In this document: positions 1 to 6,233 of the stretch, piece after piece | Layout: every line of letters starts with the position of its first letter | Numbering within the stretch: the first letter of the stretch is position 1 | Assembly (NCBI GenBank): GCA_003648125.1 | Contig: QMOE01000157.1 | Location: 1 to 6,233 of the forward strand | Length of the DNA stretch: 6,233 nt | Reading direction: 5' to 3' | Origin: Chloroflexota bacterium | GTDB lineage: Bacteria > Chloroflexota > Anaerolineae > B4-G1 | Translations under genes and position numbers: made by a program | The notes under the pieces: generated by a model | Databases searched by the model: none | What the model saw: only the letters and a program-made list of their open reading frames with translations | What the model was told of the DNA's origin: nothing

Positions 1-23
1 CCACGGAGTGGCGTATTGAAACC
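1..23 (-). repeat. Partial palindromic repeat unit (unit A), cut by the window edge
   Basis: Read on the minus strand, positions 23 to 12 give GGTTTCAATACG, which matches 43-54 (GGTTTCGATACG) at 11 of 12 bases. It is followed by a small hairpin: CCAC at 1-4 pairs with GTGG at 8-11 across a three-base loop. The layout (a GGTTTC-rATACG arm, then a 4-bp stem with a 3-base loop) is the same as unit B at 43-72 but in inverted orientation. The far arm lies beyond the left edge, so the unit is incomplete here. It is interpreted as a copy of a dispersed REP-like element. Confidence 0.5.
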
Positions 24-32
24 CAGAACTGC

Positions 33-83
33 GCCAAAACGTGGTTTCGATACGGCTTTCAGCCACTCAACCGACGTTTTGGC
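33..83 (+). repeat. 51-base palindromic element (unit B) with perfect 10-bp outer arms
   Basis: GCCAAAACGT (33-42) is the exact reverse complement of ACGTTTTGGC (74-83). Inside it GGTT (43-46) pairs with AACC (69-72), leaving one bulged G at 73, so the stem is 14 bp with a single bulge. After an asymmetric internal loop, GGCT (54-57) pairs with AGCC (61-64) across the triloop TTC. The inner 30 bases resemble the GGTTTCGATAC...ACTCAACC elements that recur in many high-GC genomes (from memory). Five T residues follow at 88-92, so it could also act as an intrinsic terminator for a gene upstream of the window. Whether it is a mobile repeat or a terminator cannot be settled from one copy. Confidence 0.65.
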
Positions 84-111
84 TGTGTTTTTCAAAACTG
101 TCAGGTGGCTA

Positions 112-161
112 GTGTTGAGCTTGTCGAAACATACGCGCCTCCAGCGCTACTCAACCAGCGC
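112..161 (+). repeat. REP-like repeat unit (unit C)
   Basis: This unit begins with GTTGAGCTTGTCGAAAC (114-130), whose reverse complement resembles the GGTTTCGA arm of unit B. It then repeats unit B's two landmarks: ATACG (131-135, compare 50-54) and ACTCAACC (149-156, compare 65-72). Between them GCGC (135-138) can pair with GCGC (144-147); alternatively GCGCT (144-148) pairs with AGCGC (157-161), so two exclusive hairpins are possible. Translations of this repeat (VELVET..., VSTSST...) are typical of spurious ORF calls, which explains the open frames on both strands here. Confidence 0.55.
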
Positions 162-256
162 AGGCTGAGCAGTTGCCAAGAATTTGTAAACGAGTTTTTC
201 GGTGCTGGCGAACCATGCCCATATTTTCGTATCATCTCAATAATCGGGGGCGCTTC

Positions 257-319
257 CGACGTAGCCGCGCTTTCCATAGCGCGTCTTGTCTGCGAGGTAT
301 GGAAACCTCGACTACGTTG
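257..319. repeat. Paired-hairpin inverted-repeat element with complementary loops
   Basis: Two hairpins are enclosed by an outer stem. ACGTAG (259-264) pairs exactly with CTACGT (312-317), extendable by one G-T and one C-G pair to 257-319. Hairpin 1 is CGCGCT (266-271) with AGCGCG (278-283), loop TTCCAT. Hairpin 2 is CGAGGT (293-298) with ACCTCG (305-310), loop ATGGAA. The two loops are exact reverse complements, and the arms align as inverted copies sharing ACGTAG and TTTCCATA. The stems differ at two positions where both partners have changed, so pairing is kept. It could be a REP/BIME-type doublet, a small MITE, or a structured 5' leader of the operon. Structure is seen directly; function is unknown. 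Confidence 0.6.
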
Positions 320-419
320 CCCCAACTTTTTGACAAGTTATCACGAGTGCTCACACCACCAAGGACGAAAATGTAGGTCACGGTTGAGTCTATTTTCAAA
401 GTAGATACAGGTGCAGAAT

Positions 420-426
420 AAGGAGG
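420..426 (+). promoter_or_regulatory. Shine-Dalgarno sequence for the DUF4013-type gene
   Basis: AAGGAGG stands seven bases before the ATG at 434, a near-perfect anti-16S match at good spacing. It fixes the first gene's start. Confidence 0.85.
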
Positions 427-433
427 AGATACA

Positions 434-1153
434 ATGGACATCGGTAAAGCTTTTGGTTTTGTGTTCGAGGACAAGGATTGGGTGAGCAAGCTCCTGCTCG
501 GCTCAGTGATTTTGCTGATTCCCATCTTTGGCACGTTTGCGCTTTTAGGGTATACCATCGCCCTCATCCGCAACGTCAAGGCTGGCGAGCCGCGCCCCTT
601 GCCCGCGTGGCAGGACATGGGGAGTTATTTTATGGATGGCTTGATGTTCTGGGTTGCCACTTTGCTCTATGCACTGCCCCTCTTGATCCTGGTTTGCCCC
701 ATCACGGTGATCGGGGTTATGCCAGCGTTTGCCGGTGATAACGAGGATTTAATGACCATCCTGGCCGGCGCGTCGGGGATTCTGACGTTGGGGCTAGGTT
801 GCGTGGCGATGATCTATGGCATCCTGCTGGCATTGTTGACGCCCGTGTTGCAGATACGGTACGCAGAGACCGGCGAGATCGGCGCTTGTTTACGTTTTGG
901 GGAGGTCTTTCGCTTCCTGTTTGCCAACATCGGGTCTGTCATCATCAGCCAGGTGCTCATGTGGTTGGCTGGCGTGGTCGTTGGAGGTGTGTTGAGCGCG
1001 GTGATCGGTGTGTTGAGCATGATTCCCATCTGCGGGTGGATTCTGGGATCTGCGCTTGGGTTGTTGATGTTCCCTGTGGGCGTCTGGCTGATGCTCTTCT
1101 CTGCCCATCTGTACGGCCAGATCGCCCAACGGGCTGCTCCCGTTATGGTTTGA
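434..1153 (+). CDS. DUF4013-type integral membrane protein
   Basis: A 239-residue very hydrophobic protein that I assign to the DUF4013 family, whose function is not known. The N-terminal third carries the family pattern: a W-x-x-K-L-L-G start to the first span (from W16), G39-Y40 near its end, a basic R46-N-V segment, then the P-L-P-A-W loop at 55-59 and F-M-D-G-L before the second span. Approximate membrane segments are 17-45, 70-98, 107-140, 160-195 and 200-226. The end has the L-Y-G-Q-I-A-Q-R motif (226-233) common near the C-terminus of these proteins. There is no cleavable signal peptide. The strong AAGGAGG at 420-426 supports the ATG start. It is the first visible gene of a co-directional run; the next gene starts 19 bases after its stop. 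A 12-base direct repeat (986-997 and 1007-1018) encodes two G-V-L-S turns in one helix. Family is fairly sure, role unknown. Confidence 0.85.
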   Translation: MDIGKAFGFVFEDKDWVSKLLLGSVILLIPIFGTFALLGYTIALIRNVKAGEPRPLPAWQDMGSYFMDGLMFWVATLLYALPLLILVCPITVIGVMPAFAGDNEDLMTILAGASGILTLGLGCVAMIYGILLALLTPVLQIRYAETGEIGACLRFGEVFRFLFANIGSVIISQVLMWLAGVVVGGVLSAVIGVLSMIPICGWILGSALGLLMFPVGVWLMLFSAHLYGQIAQRAAPVMV

Positions 1154-1159
1154 TCTCTC

Positions 1160-1165
1160 AGGAGG
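1160..1165 (+). promoter_or_regulatory. Shine-Dalgarno sequence for the DUF4126-type gene
   Basis: AGGAGG lies seven bases before the ATG at 1173, within the 19-base gap after the previous stop. Confidence 0.8.
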
Positions 1166-1172
1166 ACGTAAA

Positions 1173-1733
1173 ATGGCAGCAGCATTTCTGGCTCTGGCAA
1201 CCGCCTTTGGCCTCTCGACTTCGGCCGGCCTGAACGCCTACATCCCGCTCCTCGTCGTCGCCTTGTTAGCCAAGTTCACCCCACTGATTACGCTCAGTGA
1301 ACCCTACGACGCGCTGACCAGTTGGTGGGTCATCGGCGTACTGGGCGTGTTGTTGATCGTCGAAATCCTGGTGGACAAAATCCCCGCCGTTGATTCGGTC
1401 AACGACGTCATCCAAACCTTTATCCGCCCGACCGCGGGCGCGATTCTGTTCGCCGCCACCACCAACACCATCGGCCTCAGCCCGGTGCTGGGAGCCGTCT
1501 GCGGAGTGATCCTGGCCGGCGGCGTGCATGTCGTCAAAGCGGGGGGGCGGCCGGTCGTGGCCTCCCTGACGGCGGGGACGGCCAACCCGGTGGTGAGCAC
1601 GGTTGAGGATACGATCTCGCTGGTGATGTCGCTGCTGGCTATCGTGACCCCTTACCTGGTCGCCGGTTTGCTGATTATCTTTATGTCGTTGTTCGTCTGG
1701 TGGTACCTGCGCCGACGACAGAGAACAGAATAA
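1173..1733 (+). CDS. DUF4126-type integral membrane protein
   Basis: A 186-residue membrane protein assigned to the DUF4126 family, a conserved bacterial family without a known activity. Diagnostic segments are the N-terminal G-L-S-T-S-A-G-L-N-A-Y-I-P-L (13-26), the central V-D-K-I-P-A-V-D-S-V-N-D (67-78) followed by Q-T-F-I-R-P-T-A-G-A (81-90), the G-G-x-H-x-x-K-A-G-G-R loop (116-126) and T-A-N-P-V-V-S-T-V-E-D (136-146). The polar, conserved central segment suggests a functional loop rather than a simple anchor. Likely spans are about 2-34, 52-66, 87-120 and 147-178, and the C-terminus is basic (R-R-R-x-R). It lies 19 bases after the DUF4013-type gene and 13 before the next, so co-expression is likely. 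A run of seven G at 1541-1547 codes for Gly-Gly-Arg in frame. Family assignment is confident from motifs; function is unknown. Confidence 0.88.
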   Translation: MAAAFLALATAFGLSTSAGLNAYIPLLVVALLAKFTPLITLSEPYDALTSWWVIGVLGVLLIVEILVDKIPAVDSVNDVIQTFIRPTAGAILFAATTNTIGLSPVLGAVCGVILAGGVHVVKAGGRPVVASLTAGTANPVVSTVEDTISLVMSLLAIVTPYLVAGLLIIFMSLFVWWYLRRRQRTE

Positions 1734-1735
1734 GT

Positions 1736-1741
1736 AGGAGG
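1736..1741 (+). promoter_or_regulatory. Shine-Dalgarno sequence that decides a GTG start
   Basis: AGGAGG, within the longer purine run 1736-1746, sits five bases before GTG at 1747. The reading frame has no ATG before its membrane span, so this site is the main support for the GTG start of the small membrane protein. Confidence 0.75.
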
Positions 1742-1746
1742 AGAAA

Positions 1747-3032
<1,286 letters not shown>

Positions 3033-3039
<7 letters not shown>

Positions 3040-3668
3040 CCCGCTTCCTGTTGGCAGCGATTGTTGTTGTCTTGGCGCTGATTCCCTGTTCCGCTCCTTT
3101 TCCCCCCTGGCGGATTTACACCTTTCACGATGGCTCCTTGGCCCTACTTCCCGCTTCATCTTCTTCCCTTCTCCCTGTCCCCTCGCTTTCTTGTCCCCTA
3201 ACCGTTCCCGCTGACTGGCACATCACCGCCTCCACCCTCGCCGACGTCACCAACGACGGTTCTCCCGAATGGGTGCTTCTCGTCTGGCGGCCCTGGCGCG
3301 ATTGGCCCATCCAACGCTGGAGCACCCTCCCCAGCCCCATCGCCGGCTTCCACGACGCGGCGGGCGATAGCTGCCATCTCATCCTGCTCGACCCCTACCG
3401 TGGGCGCGAGATTTGGGCCGGATCGGCGTTGCCCGCGCCGCTCCTGGACCTGGCCGTGGGGGATGTGGACGGGGACGGGAACAACGAGGTAGTGACTCTG
3501 GAAGGAAACTATGCCACCGCCCGCGACGGCCCCGCCACCCGCGTGGACGTCTGGCGCTGGAACGGCTTTGGCTTCACGTTAGAGTTCCGCTCGCCCCCTG
3601 GCACATTTCGCGAACTCTGCTTGACCGATGTGGACAACGACGGTATACTGGATATAGTCGTTCGCTGA
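3033..3668 (+). CDS. Exported FG-GAP/VCBS-like repeat protein
   Basis: A 211-residue protein with an N-terminal signal peptide or anchor (M-A-T-R-F then a hydrophobic stretch to about residue 21, with C-S-A as a possible signal-peptidase I site). Three Asp-rich loops of the FG-GAP/VCBS calcium-binding type are visible: D-V-T-N-D-G-S-P-E (71-79), D-V-D-G-D-G-N-N-E (144-152) and D-V-D-N-D-G-I-L-D (199-207). These usually sit in beta-propeller blades, but three loops are fewer than a full seven-blade propeller, and the protein ends four residues after the last one. Residues 37-56 are a Ser/Leu/Pro-rich low-complexity stretch encoded by a pyrimidine tract. The ATG is three bases after the tgt stop, in the same frame, with no Shine-Dalgarno sequence, so coupling to tgt is likely. 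From memory, similar domains occur near CapA-family genes in Chloroflexota. Ligand and role are unknown. Confidence 0.82.
3142..3199 (+). repeat. Pyrimidine-rich low-complexity tract inside the FG-GAP-like gene
   Basis: Of these 58 bases, 52 are C or T, with an uninterrupted run of 18 at 3159-3176. It encodes the Ser/Leu/Pro-rich linker between the signal peptide region and the first Asp-rich loop. On the other strand it reads as a GGGA/GAAG-type purine string, similar in style to gene-border low-complexity repeats, which suggests an absorbed repeat rather than a folded domain. Confidence 0.6.
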
Positions 3669-3675
3669 TTGATAC

Positions 3676-3684
3676 AAAGGAGGT
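3676..3684 (+). promoter_or_regulatory. Shine-Dalgarno sequence that decides the DUF3160 start
   Basis: AAAGGAGGT ends five bases before ATG at 3690. It rules out the longer reading from TTG at 3669, which would place the Shine-Dalgarno sequence inside the coding region and put seven residues in front of a clean lipoprotein signal. Confidence 0.88.
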
Positions 3685-3689
3685 CTCTA

Positions 3690-5900
3690 ATGAAAGTCAA
3701 ATCTGTTCTGGTCATCGTCGTTCTCGTCGCCGCCATCCTGGCCTGCAACCTGCCGACGCCGACGCCGCCTCCGGTGACTATGATGCCGCCCCCTACCGTA
3801 GCCCCGCCGACCGCCGCGCATGGGCCGGGATTCGCCGCCTATCCCGAAATCGCCGTCGCCCTGCCGGCAGCCTATGAAGGAGGCTACACCCTGCCGGTTG
3901 ACCTGGCCGGCCTGGGCAACTATACTCAATTCATGTTCAGTGACGCGCAGAACGCGCTCCTGGCCCAAAACGGCTTTGTCGTCGCGCCGGCCGAGTGGCT
4001 CGAGTTCTTCCAGGTCTACGAGAACGCCCGCTACGACGAGGTCCCCGCCTTTGTCACCACCGACTCTGTTTTCCACATCTACCACTTGCTCTTTGACAAA
4101 ATGCTGCGCGATCTAGAGCGGGAGCGCTTTGAGCCGGACATCCGCGCCCTCACCACCGCCTGCCTCCAATCGGCCCAGGCCGTCTACACCGAGCTGCAAG
4201 GCACCGATCTGGAGACGACTGCCCGCAGCGTCACCGCCTACTTTGCCGTCGCCGACGCGCTCATCAACCCCGACGCCGTCGCCCCGCCGGAGGTGGCCGA
4301 CCTGGTGCAGGCGGAACTGGCCCTGATCGAGGCCCACGCCGGGATGGGCCCCAGTCCCATCTTTAGCCAGGACTGCCCCGAAGGTTGTGATCCCTGCAAT
4401 CCCCTTCCCCCTGCAGAGTGCCTGGATCAGCCATGCCTGTGCGAGGACTATTCCCAGTACGTGCCACGCGGCCACTACACCCGCAGCGAGCAGCTCCAAC
4501 GCTACTTTCGCGCCATGATGTGGTACGGGCGCATCAACATGCGCTTGCAGCGGCCCGACGAAACCCGCATGGCCCTGCTCGTCACCTACATCCTGCGTCA
4601 CACCGACGTTGCTGGCGACCCGGCCGCCCAAGTCTGGGCGCGGATCTATGACCCCACCGTTTTCATCGTCGGCAAGGCGGACGACCTGGGCTTTCACGAG
4701 TACGGCGCGCTGTGGGACACCACGTTCGGCCCCGATGCCCCGCCATCCGCCATCGCCGACGCGGCCAAATTCGATGCCTTTGTCGCGGCCGCCCGCCAAC
4801 TCCCGTCGCCGCAAATCAATTCTATGTGGGTCTACATCTGGGAGGACAAGGAGCAAGTGACGCAGGGCTTTCGCTTCATGGGCCAGCGTTTCGTGCTCGA
4901 TGCCTACATCTTTGACGAAATGACCTGGCGCGAGGTCGGCACGATGGCCGACCCCCGCACGTTGCCCAAGGCACTCGACGTGATGGCCGCGCTTGGCTCT
5001 GAGGAGGCCCACTCTATCCTTGACGACATGGGCGAGACGGACTATCTCCACTACCCGGAGCAGATGGAGAAATTGCGCGGTGAGATTTCGGCGCTGGAGA
5101 TGGATTCCTGGACCCAGAACCTCTACTGGAACTGGCTCTATGCCTTTGGGCCGTTGCTGGAACAAAAGGGGGAGCAATACCCGGCCTTTATGCAGACCCA
5201 GGCCTGGACACGCAAGGACATGCACGCCGCCCTAGGCTCCTGGACCGAACTCAAGCACGACACCATCCTCTACGCCAAGCAGTCTATGGCGGAGATGGGC
5301 GGCGGCGCGCCGCCGGAGCCGTCCCACGGCTGGGTCGAGCCGAACCCAGAGGCCTACGCCCGCCTGCTGGCGCTCACCCGTATGACCCACGATGGGCTGG
5401 AGAGCCGGGGTCTCTTGACCGAGAACACGGACGCCAATCTAGCCCGCCTGGACGACCTGCTTGCTTTCCTGCTCGACGTATCGCAGCGCGAGTTGGCCGG
5501 CGAGCCGCTGACCAATGACGACTATGGGCGCATCGAGTACTATGGCGGCGAGTTGGAGGCCATGACGCTGGCCGCTGCCGACCAGGATGGCGATGGCCGG
5601 CCTTTCTTCGATCAGGATGACCAGGGGGCTCCCATCGTTGCCGACGTCGCCACGGGCTTGGACCCTATCACGGCTGAGGGAGCCGTGCTGGAGGAGGGCA
5701 CCGGCTACATCTTTGAGATTTACGTCGCCGTGCCGGACAGCGCAGGTGGACTGCACATTGCCAAAGGCGGGGTCTACTCCTACTACGAGTTCCCCTGGCC
5801 GATGGACGACCGTCTGACCGACGAAAAGTGGCGCGATATGCTGGCGGCCGGTGAAGCGCCTGACCGGCCGGAGTGGACGACGGCCTTCATATCGGAGTAG
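3690..5900 (+). CDS. DUF3160 domain lipoprotein
   Basis: A 736-residue exported protein of the DUF3160 family, whose function is uncharacterised. Residues 1-19 are a lipoprotein signal: M-K-V-K, a hydrophobic core, then I-L-A-C with C19 as the expected lipidated cysteine. A Pro/Thr-rich tether (20-45) follows, as expected for display outside the membrane. The DUF3160 region fills nearly all the rest. Recognisable segments are T-T-D-S-V-F-H-I-Y-H-L-L-F-D (123-136), P-R-G-H-Y-T-R-S-E (259-267) running into Y-F-R-A-M-M-W-Y-G-R (272-281), and a C-terminal E-G-T-G-Y-I-F-E-I-Y-V segment. A D-Q-D-G-D-G loop at 631-636 resembles a calcium-binding loop. Six cysteines cluster at 229-251 just before the P-R-G-H-Y motif. 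The TTG at 3669 is rejected because of the Shine-Dalgarno sequence at 3676-3684. It lies 21 bases after the FG-GAP-like gene and 15 before a CapA-like gene. Family is confident; activity is not known. Confidence 0.93.
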   Translation: MKVKSVLVIVVLVAAILACNLPTPTPPPVTMMPPPTVAPPTAAHGPGFAAYPEIAVALPAAYEGGYTLPVDLAGLGNYTQFMFSDAQNALLAQNGFVVAPAEWLEFFQVYENARYDEVPAFVTTDSVFHIYHLLFDKMLRDLERERFEPDIRALTTACLQSAQAVYTELQGTDLETTARSVTAYFAVADALINPDAVAPPEVADLVQAELALIEAHAGMGPSPIFSQDCPEGCDPCNPLPPAECLDQPCLCEDYSQYVPRGHYTRSEQLQRYFRAMMWYGRINMRLQRPDETRMALLVTYILRHTDVAGDPAAQVWARIYDPTVFIVGKADDLGFHEYGALWDTTFGPDAPPSAIADAAKFDAFVAAARQLPSPQINSMWVYIWEDKEQVTQGFRFMGQRFVLDAYIFDEMTWREVGTMADPRTLPKALDVMAALGSEEAHSILDDMGETDYLHYPEQMEKLRGEISALEMDSWTQNLYWNWLYAFGPLLEQKGEQYPAFMQTQAWTRKDMHAALGSWTELKHDTILYAKQSMAEMGGGAPPEPSHGWVEPNPEAYARLLALTRMTHDGLESRGLLTENTDANLARLDDLLAFLLDVSQRELAGEPLTNDDYGRIEYYGGELEAMTLAAADQDGDGRPFFDQDDQGAPIVADVATGLDPITAEGAVLEEGTGYIFEIYVAVPDSAGGLHIAKGGVYSYYEFPWPMDDRLTDEKWRDMLAAGEAPDRPEWTTAFISE

Positions 5901-5919
5901 GGAGTAGATGGGTAGATGA
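5894..5919 (+). repeat. Tandem mini-repeats across the DUF3160 stop and the CapA-like start
   Basis: GGAGTAG is repeated exactly in tandem (5894-5900 and 5901-5907). It overlaps a second tandem pair, GTAGATGG (5904-5911) and GTAGATGA (5912-5919), which differ at one base. The first copy supplies the TAG stop of the DUF3160 gene, and the last supplies the ATG (5916) of the next gene, directly after an in-frame TAG. The purine-rich repeat may also provide a weak ribosome-binding site (GGGAG, 5900-5904). Confidence 0.65.
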
Positions 5920-6233
5920 GGAAGCAGAAAGCGAGGCTGCCGATCCTCGTTTGCCCCTTGCTCATCTACTTGCTCCTCGCGCTGCCGGGGGAACCGCTAT
6001 CTTCTTTTACCCTGGCCTTTGTCGGCGACGTAATGTTGGGCCGGGGGGTGGCGCAGGCGCTGGATGGTGATTTTGAGGCCGCCTTCGCCGGGGTGCAGCC
6101 CTGGCTGGCCGGGGCCGACTTGACCTTTGCCAACCTGGAGTCGCCACTGACGACCGCGCCGCAGTCGGCCGCCGGGTACGACCTGCGCGCGCCGCCAGAG
6201 TCGGTCACTGCTCTTTGCGCGCCTGGCTTTGAC
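5916..6233 (+). CDS. CapA-family protein (PGA_cap, metallophosphoesterase-like), N-terminal part
   Basis: The frame is open from ATG 5916 to the right edge, giving 106 residues of a protein usually several hundred long, so the gene is cut by the window. A basic start (M-R-K-Q-K-A-R) and a hydrophobic segment (9-24) indicate a signal peptide or membrane anchor. The CapA/PgsA-like phosphoesterase core follows: F-V-G-D-V-M-L-G-R (35-43), with D38 a likely metal ligand, A-D-L-T-F-A-N-L-E-S-P-L-T (67-79), with N73 and E75 in the conserved N-L-E motif, and R-A-P-P-E-S-V-T-A-L (91-100) leading to A-P-G-F-D at the edge, where the family normally continues to the N-N-H motif. CapA homologues act at the outer face of the membrane in poly-gamma-glutamate capsule synthesis, but many family members have unknown roles. 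The Shine-Dalgarno sequence is weak and lies 11 bases away. No upstream in-frame start is possible, since TAG immediately precedes the ATG. Confidence 0.88.
   Translation, partial: MRKQKARLPILVCPLLIYLLLALPGEPLSSFTLAFVGDVMLGRGVAQALDGDFEAAFAGVQPWLAGADLTFANLESPLTTAPQSAAGYDLRAPPESVTALCAPGFD

Larger units (their letters stand above)
162..433. other. Gene-free leader region upstream of the operon
   Basis: Apart from the paired-hairpin element at 257-319 and the ribosome-binding site at 420-426, I see no gene here. Open frames on both strands start inside the repeats, lack Shine-Dalgarno sequences and show no recognisable family. The DNA is visibly more A/T-rich than the genes further downstream. 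A TTGACA hexamer at 330-335 is present, but no acceptable -10 lies 16-18 bases beyond it. A weak hairpin (AACTT 324-328 with AAGTT 335-339) overlaps it. The operon promoter is probably in this stretch but cannot be placed with confidence. Confidence 0.5.

Noticed and set aside
1..320. CRISPR array
   Set aside because: The repeated units are palindromic, vary in orientation and spacing and differ in sequence. There are no identical direct repeats with equal spacers and no cas genes.
330..358. TTGACA hexamer as the -35 of the operon promoter
   Set aside because: No -10-like hexamer is found 16-18 bases downstream (the bases there are CACACCAC). TAGATA at 402-407 pairs with TTGAGT at 384-389 only at a 12-base spacing, which is too short.
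105..404. 99-residue open frame on the + strand, with overlapping frames at 101-325 and 232-618 on the - strand
   Set aside because: They start or run inside the REP-like repeats (translations such as VELVETYAPP and VSTSST are typical of repeat-derived spurious ORFs). They have no Shine-Dalgarno sequence and no recognisable domain.
986..1018. 12-base direct repeat GGTGTGTTGAGC spaced 21 bases apart
   Set aside because: It lies in a membrane helix where G-V-L-S is used twice, and the short hydrophobic codon repeat is better explained by composition than by a regulatory or mobile element.
1541..1547. Run of seven G as a phase-variation tract in the DUF4126-type gene
   Set aside because: It encodes a K-A-G-G-R loop of the family in frame, and seven G in GC-rich coding DNA is unremarkable without evidence of length variation.
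3669..3689. TTG at 3669 as start of the DUF3160 gene
   Set aside because: A strong Shine-Dalgarno sequence lies at 3676-3684, inside that extension, and the ATG at 3690 gives a clean lipoprotein signal peptide.
4113..5225. 370-residue open frame on the - strand opposite the DUF3160 gene
   Set aside because: Its composition (Gly/Val/Leu/His/Arg without motifs) is typical of the antisense of a high-GC gene, and the + strand frame carries the clear DUF3160 motifs.
5873..6070. 65-residue + strand frame over the DUF3160 end and the CapA-like start
   Set aside because: It is out of frame with both. The frame from ATG 5916 contains the CapA motifs and stays open to the edge.

Overview
The window looks like bacterial chromosome, most likely from a member of the Chloroflexota (Anaerolineae/Caldilineae-like). 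This assignment is inference. It rests on moderately high GC in most genes, on a DUF3160 lipoprotein beside an FG-GAP-like protein and a CapA-family protein, and on short low-complexity repeats at gene borders, a habit I associate with that phylum. No rRNA, tRNA, CRISPR, transposase or integrase is visible.

Layout. Positions 1-433 hold no credible gene but are packed with palindromic repeat units. There are three related units between 1 and 161, one of them a 51-base palindrome with perfect 10-base outer arms. A separate two-hairpin element lies at 257-319; its hairpin loops are exact reverse complements and its stems differ by compensated base pairs. From 434 to the right edge every gene is on the + strand, with gaps of 21 bases or less. 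In order they are a DUF4013-type membrane protein (434-1153), a DUF4126-type membrane protein (1173-1733), a 60-residue Cys-rich single-span membrane protein with a GTG start (1747-1929), tgt (1926-3029, overlapping by ATGA), an exported FG-GAP/VCBS-like protein (3033-3668), a DUF3160 lipoprotein (3690-5900) and the first 106 codons of a CapA-family protein (5916 to the edge). The packing suggests one operon of at least seven genes.

How the genes may work together. Only tgt has a well-established role: tRNA-guanine transglycosylase, which inserts preQ1 into the anticodon of GUN tRNAs. The upstream half encodes small integral membrane proteins of unknown function. The downstream half encodes three proteins aimed at the membrane or cell surface. 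The FG-GAP-like, DUF3160 and CapA-like genes form a plausible surface or cell-envelope module, but no reaction can be assigned. Four genes (1173, 1747, 434 and 3690) have strong Shine-Dalgarno sequences. tgt and the FG-GAP-like gene have none and probably depend on coupling to the gene before.

Most interesting points: the structured repeat array ahead of the operon, the paired hairpins with complementary loops, the tandem mini-repeats that supply both the stop of one gene and the start of the next (twice), the six-cysteine insert in the DUF3160 protein, and the Cys-rich micro-membrane protein coupled to tgt.
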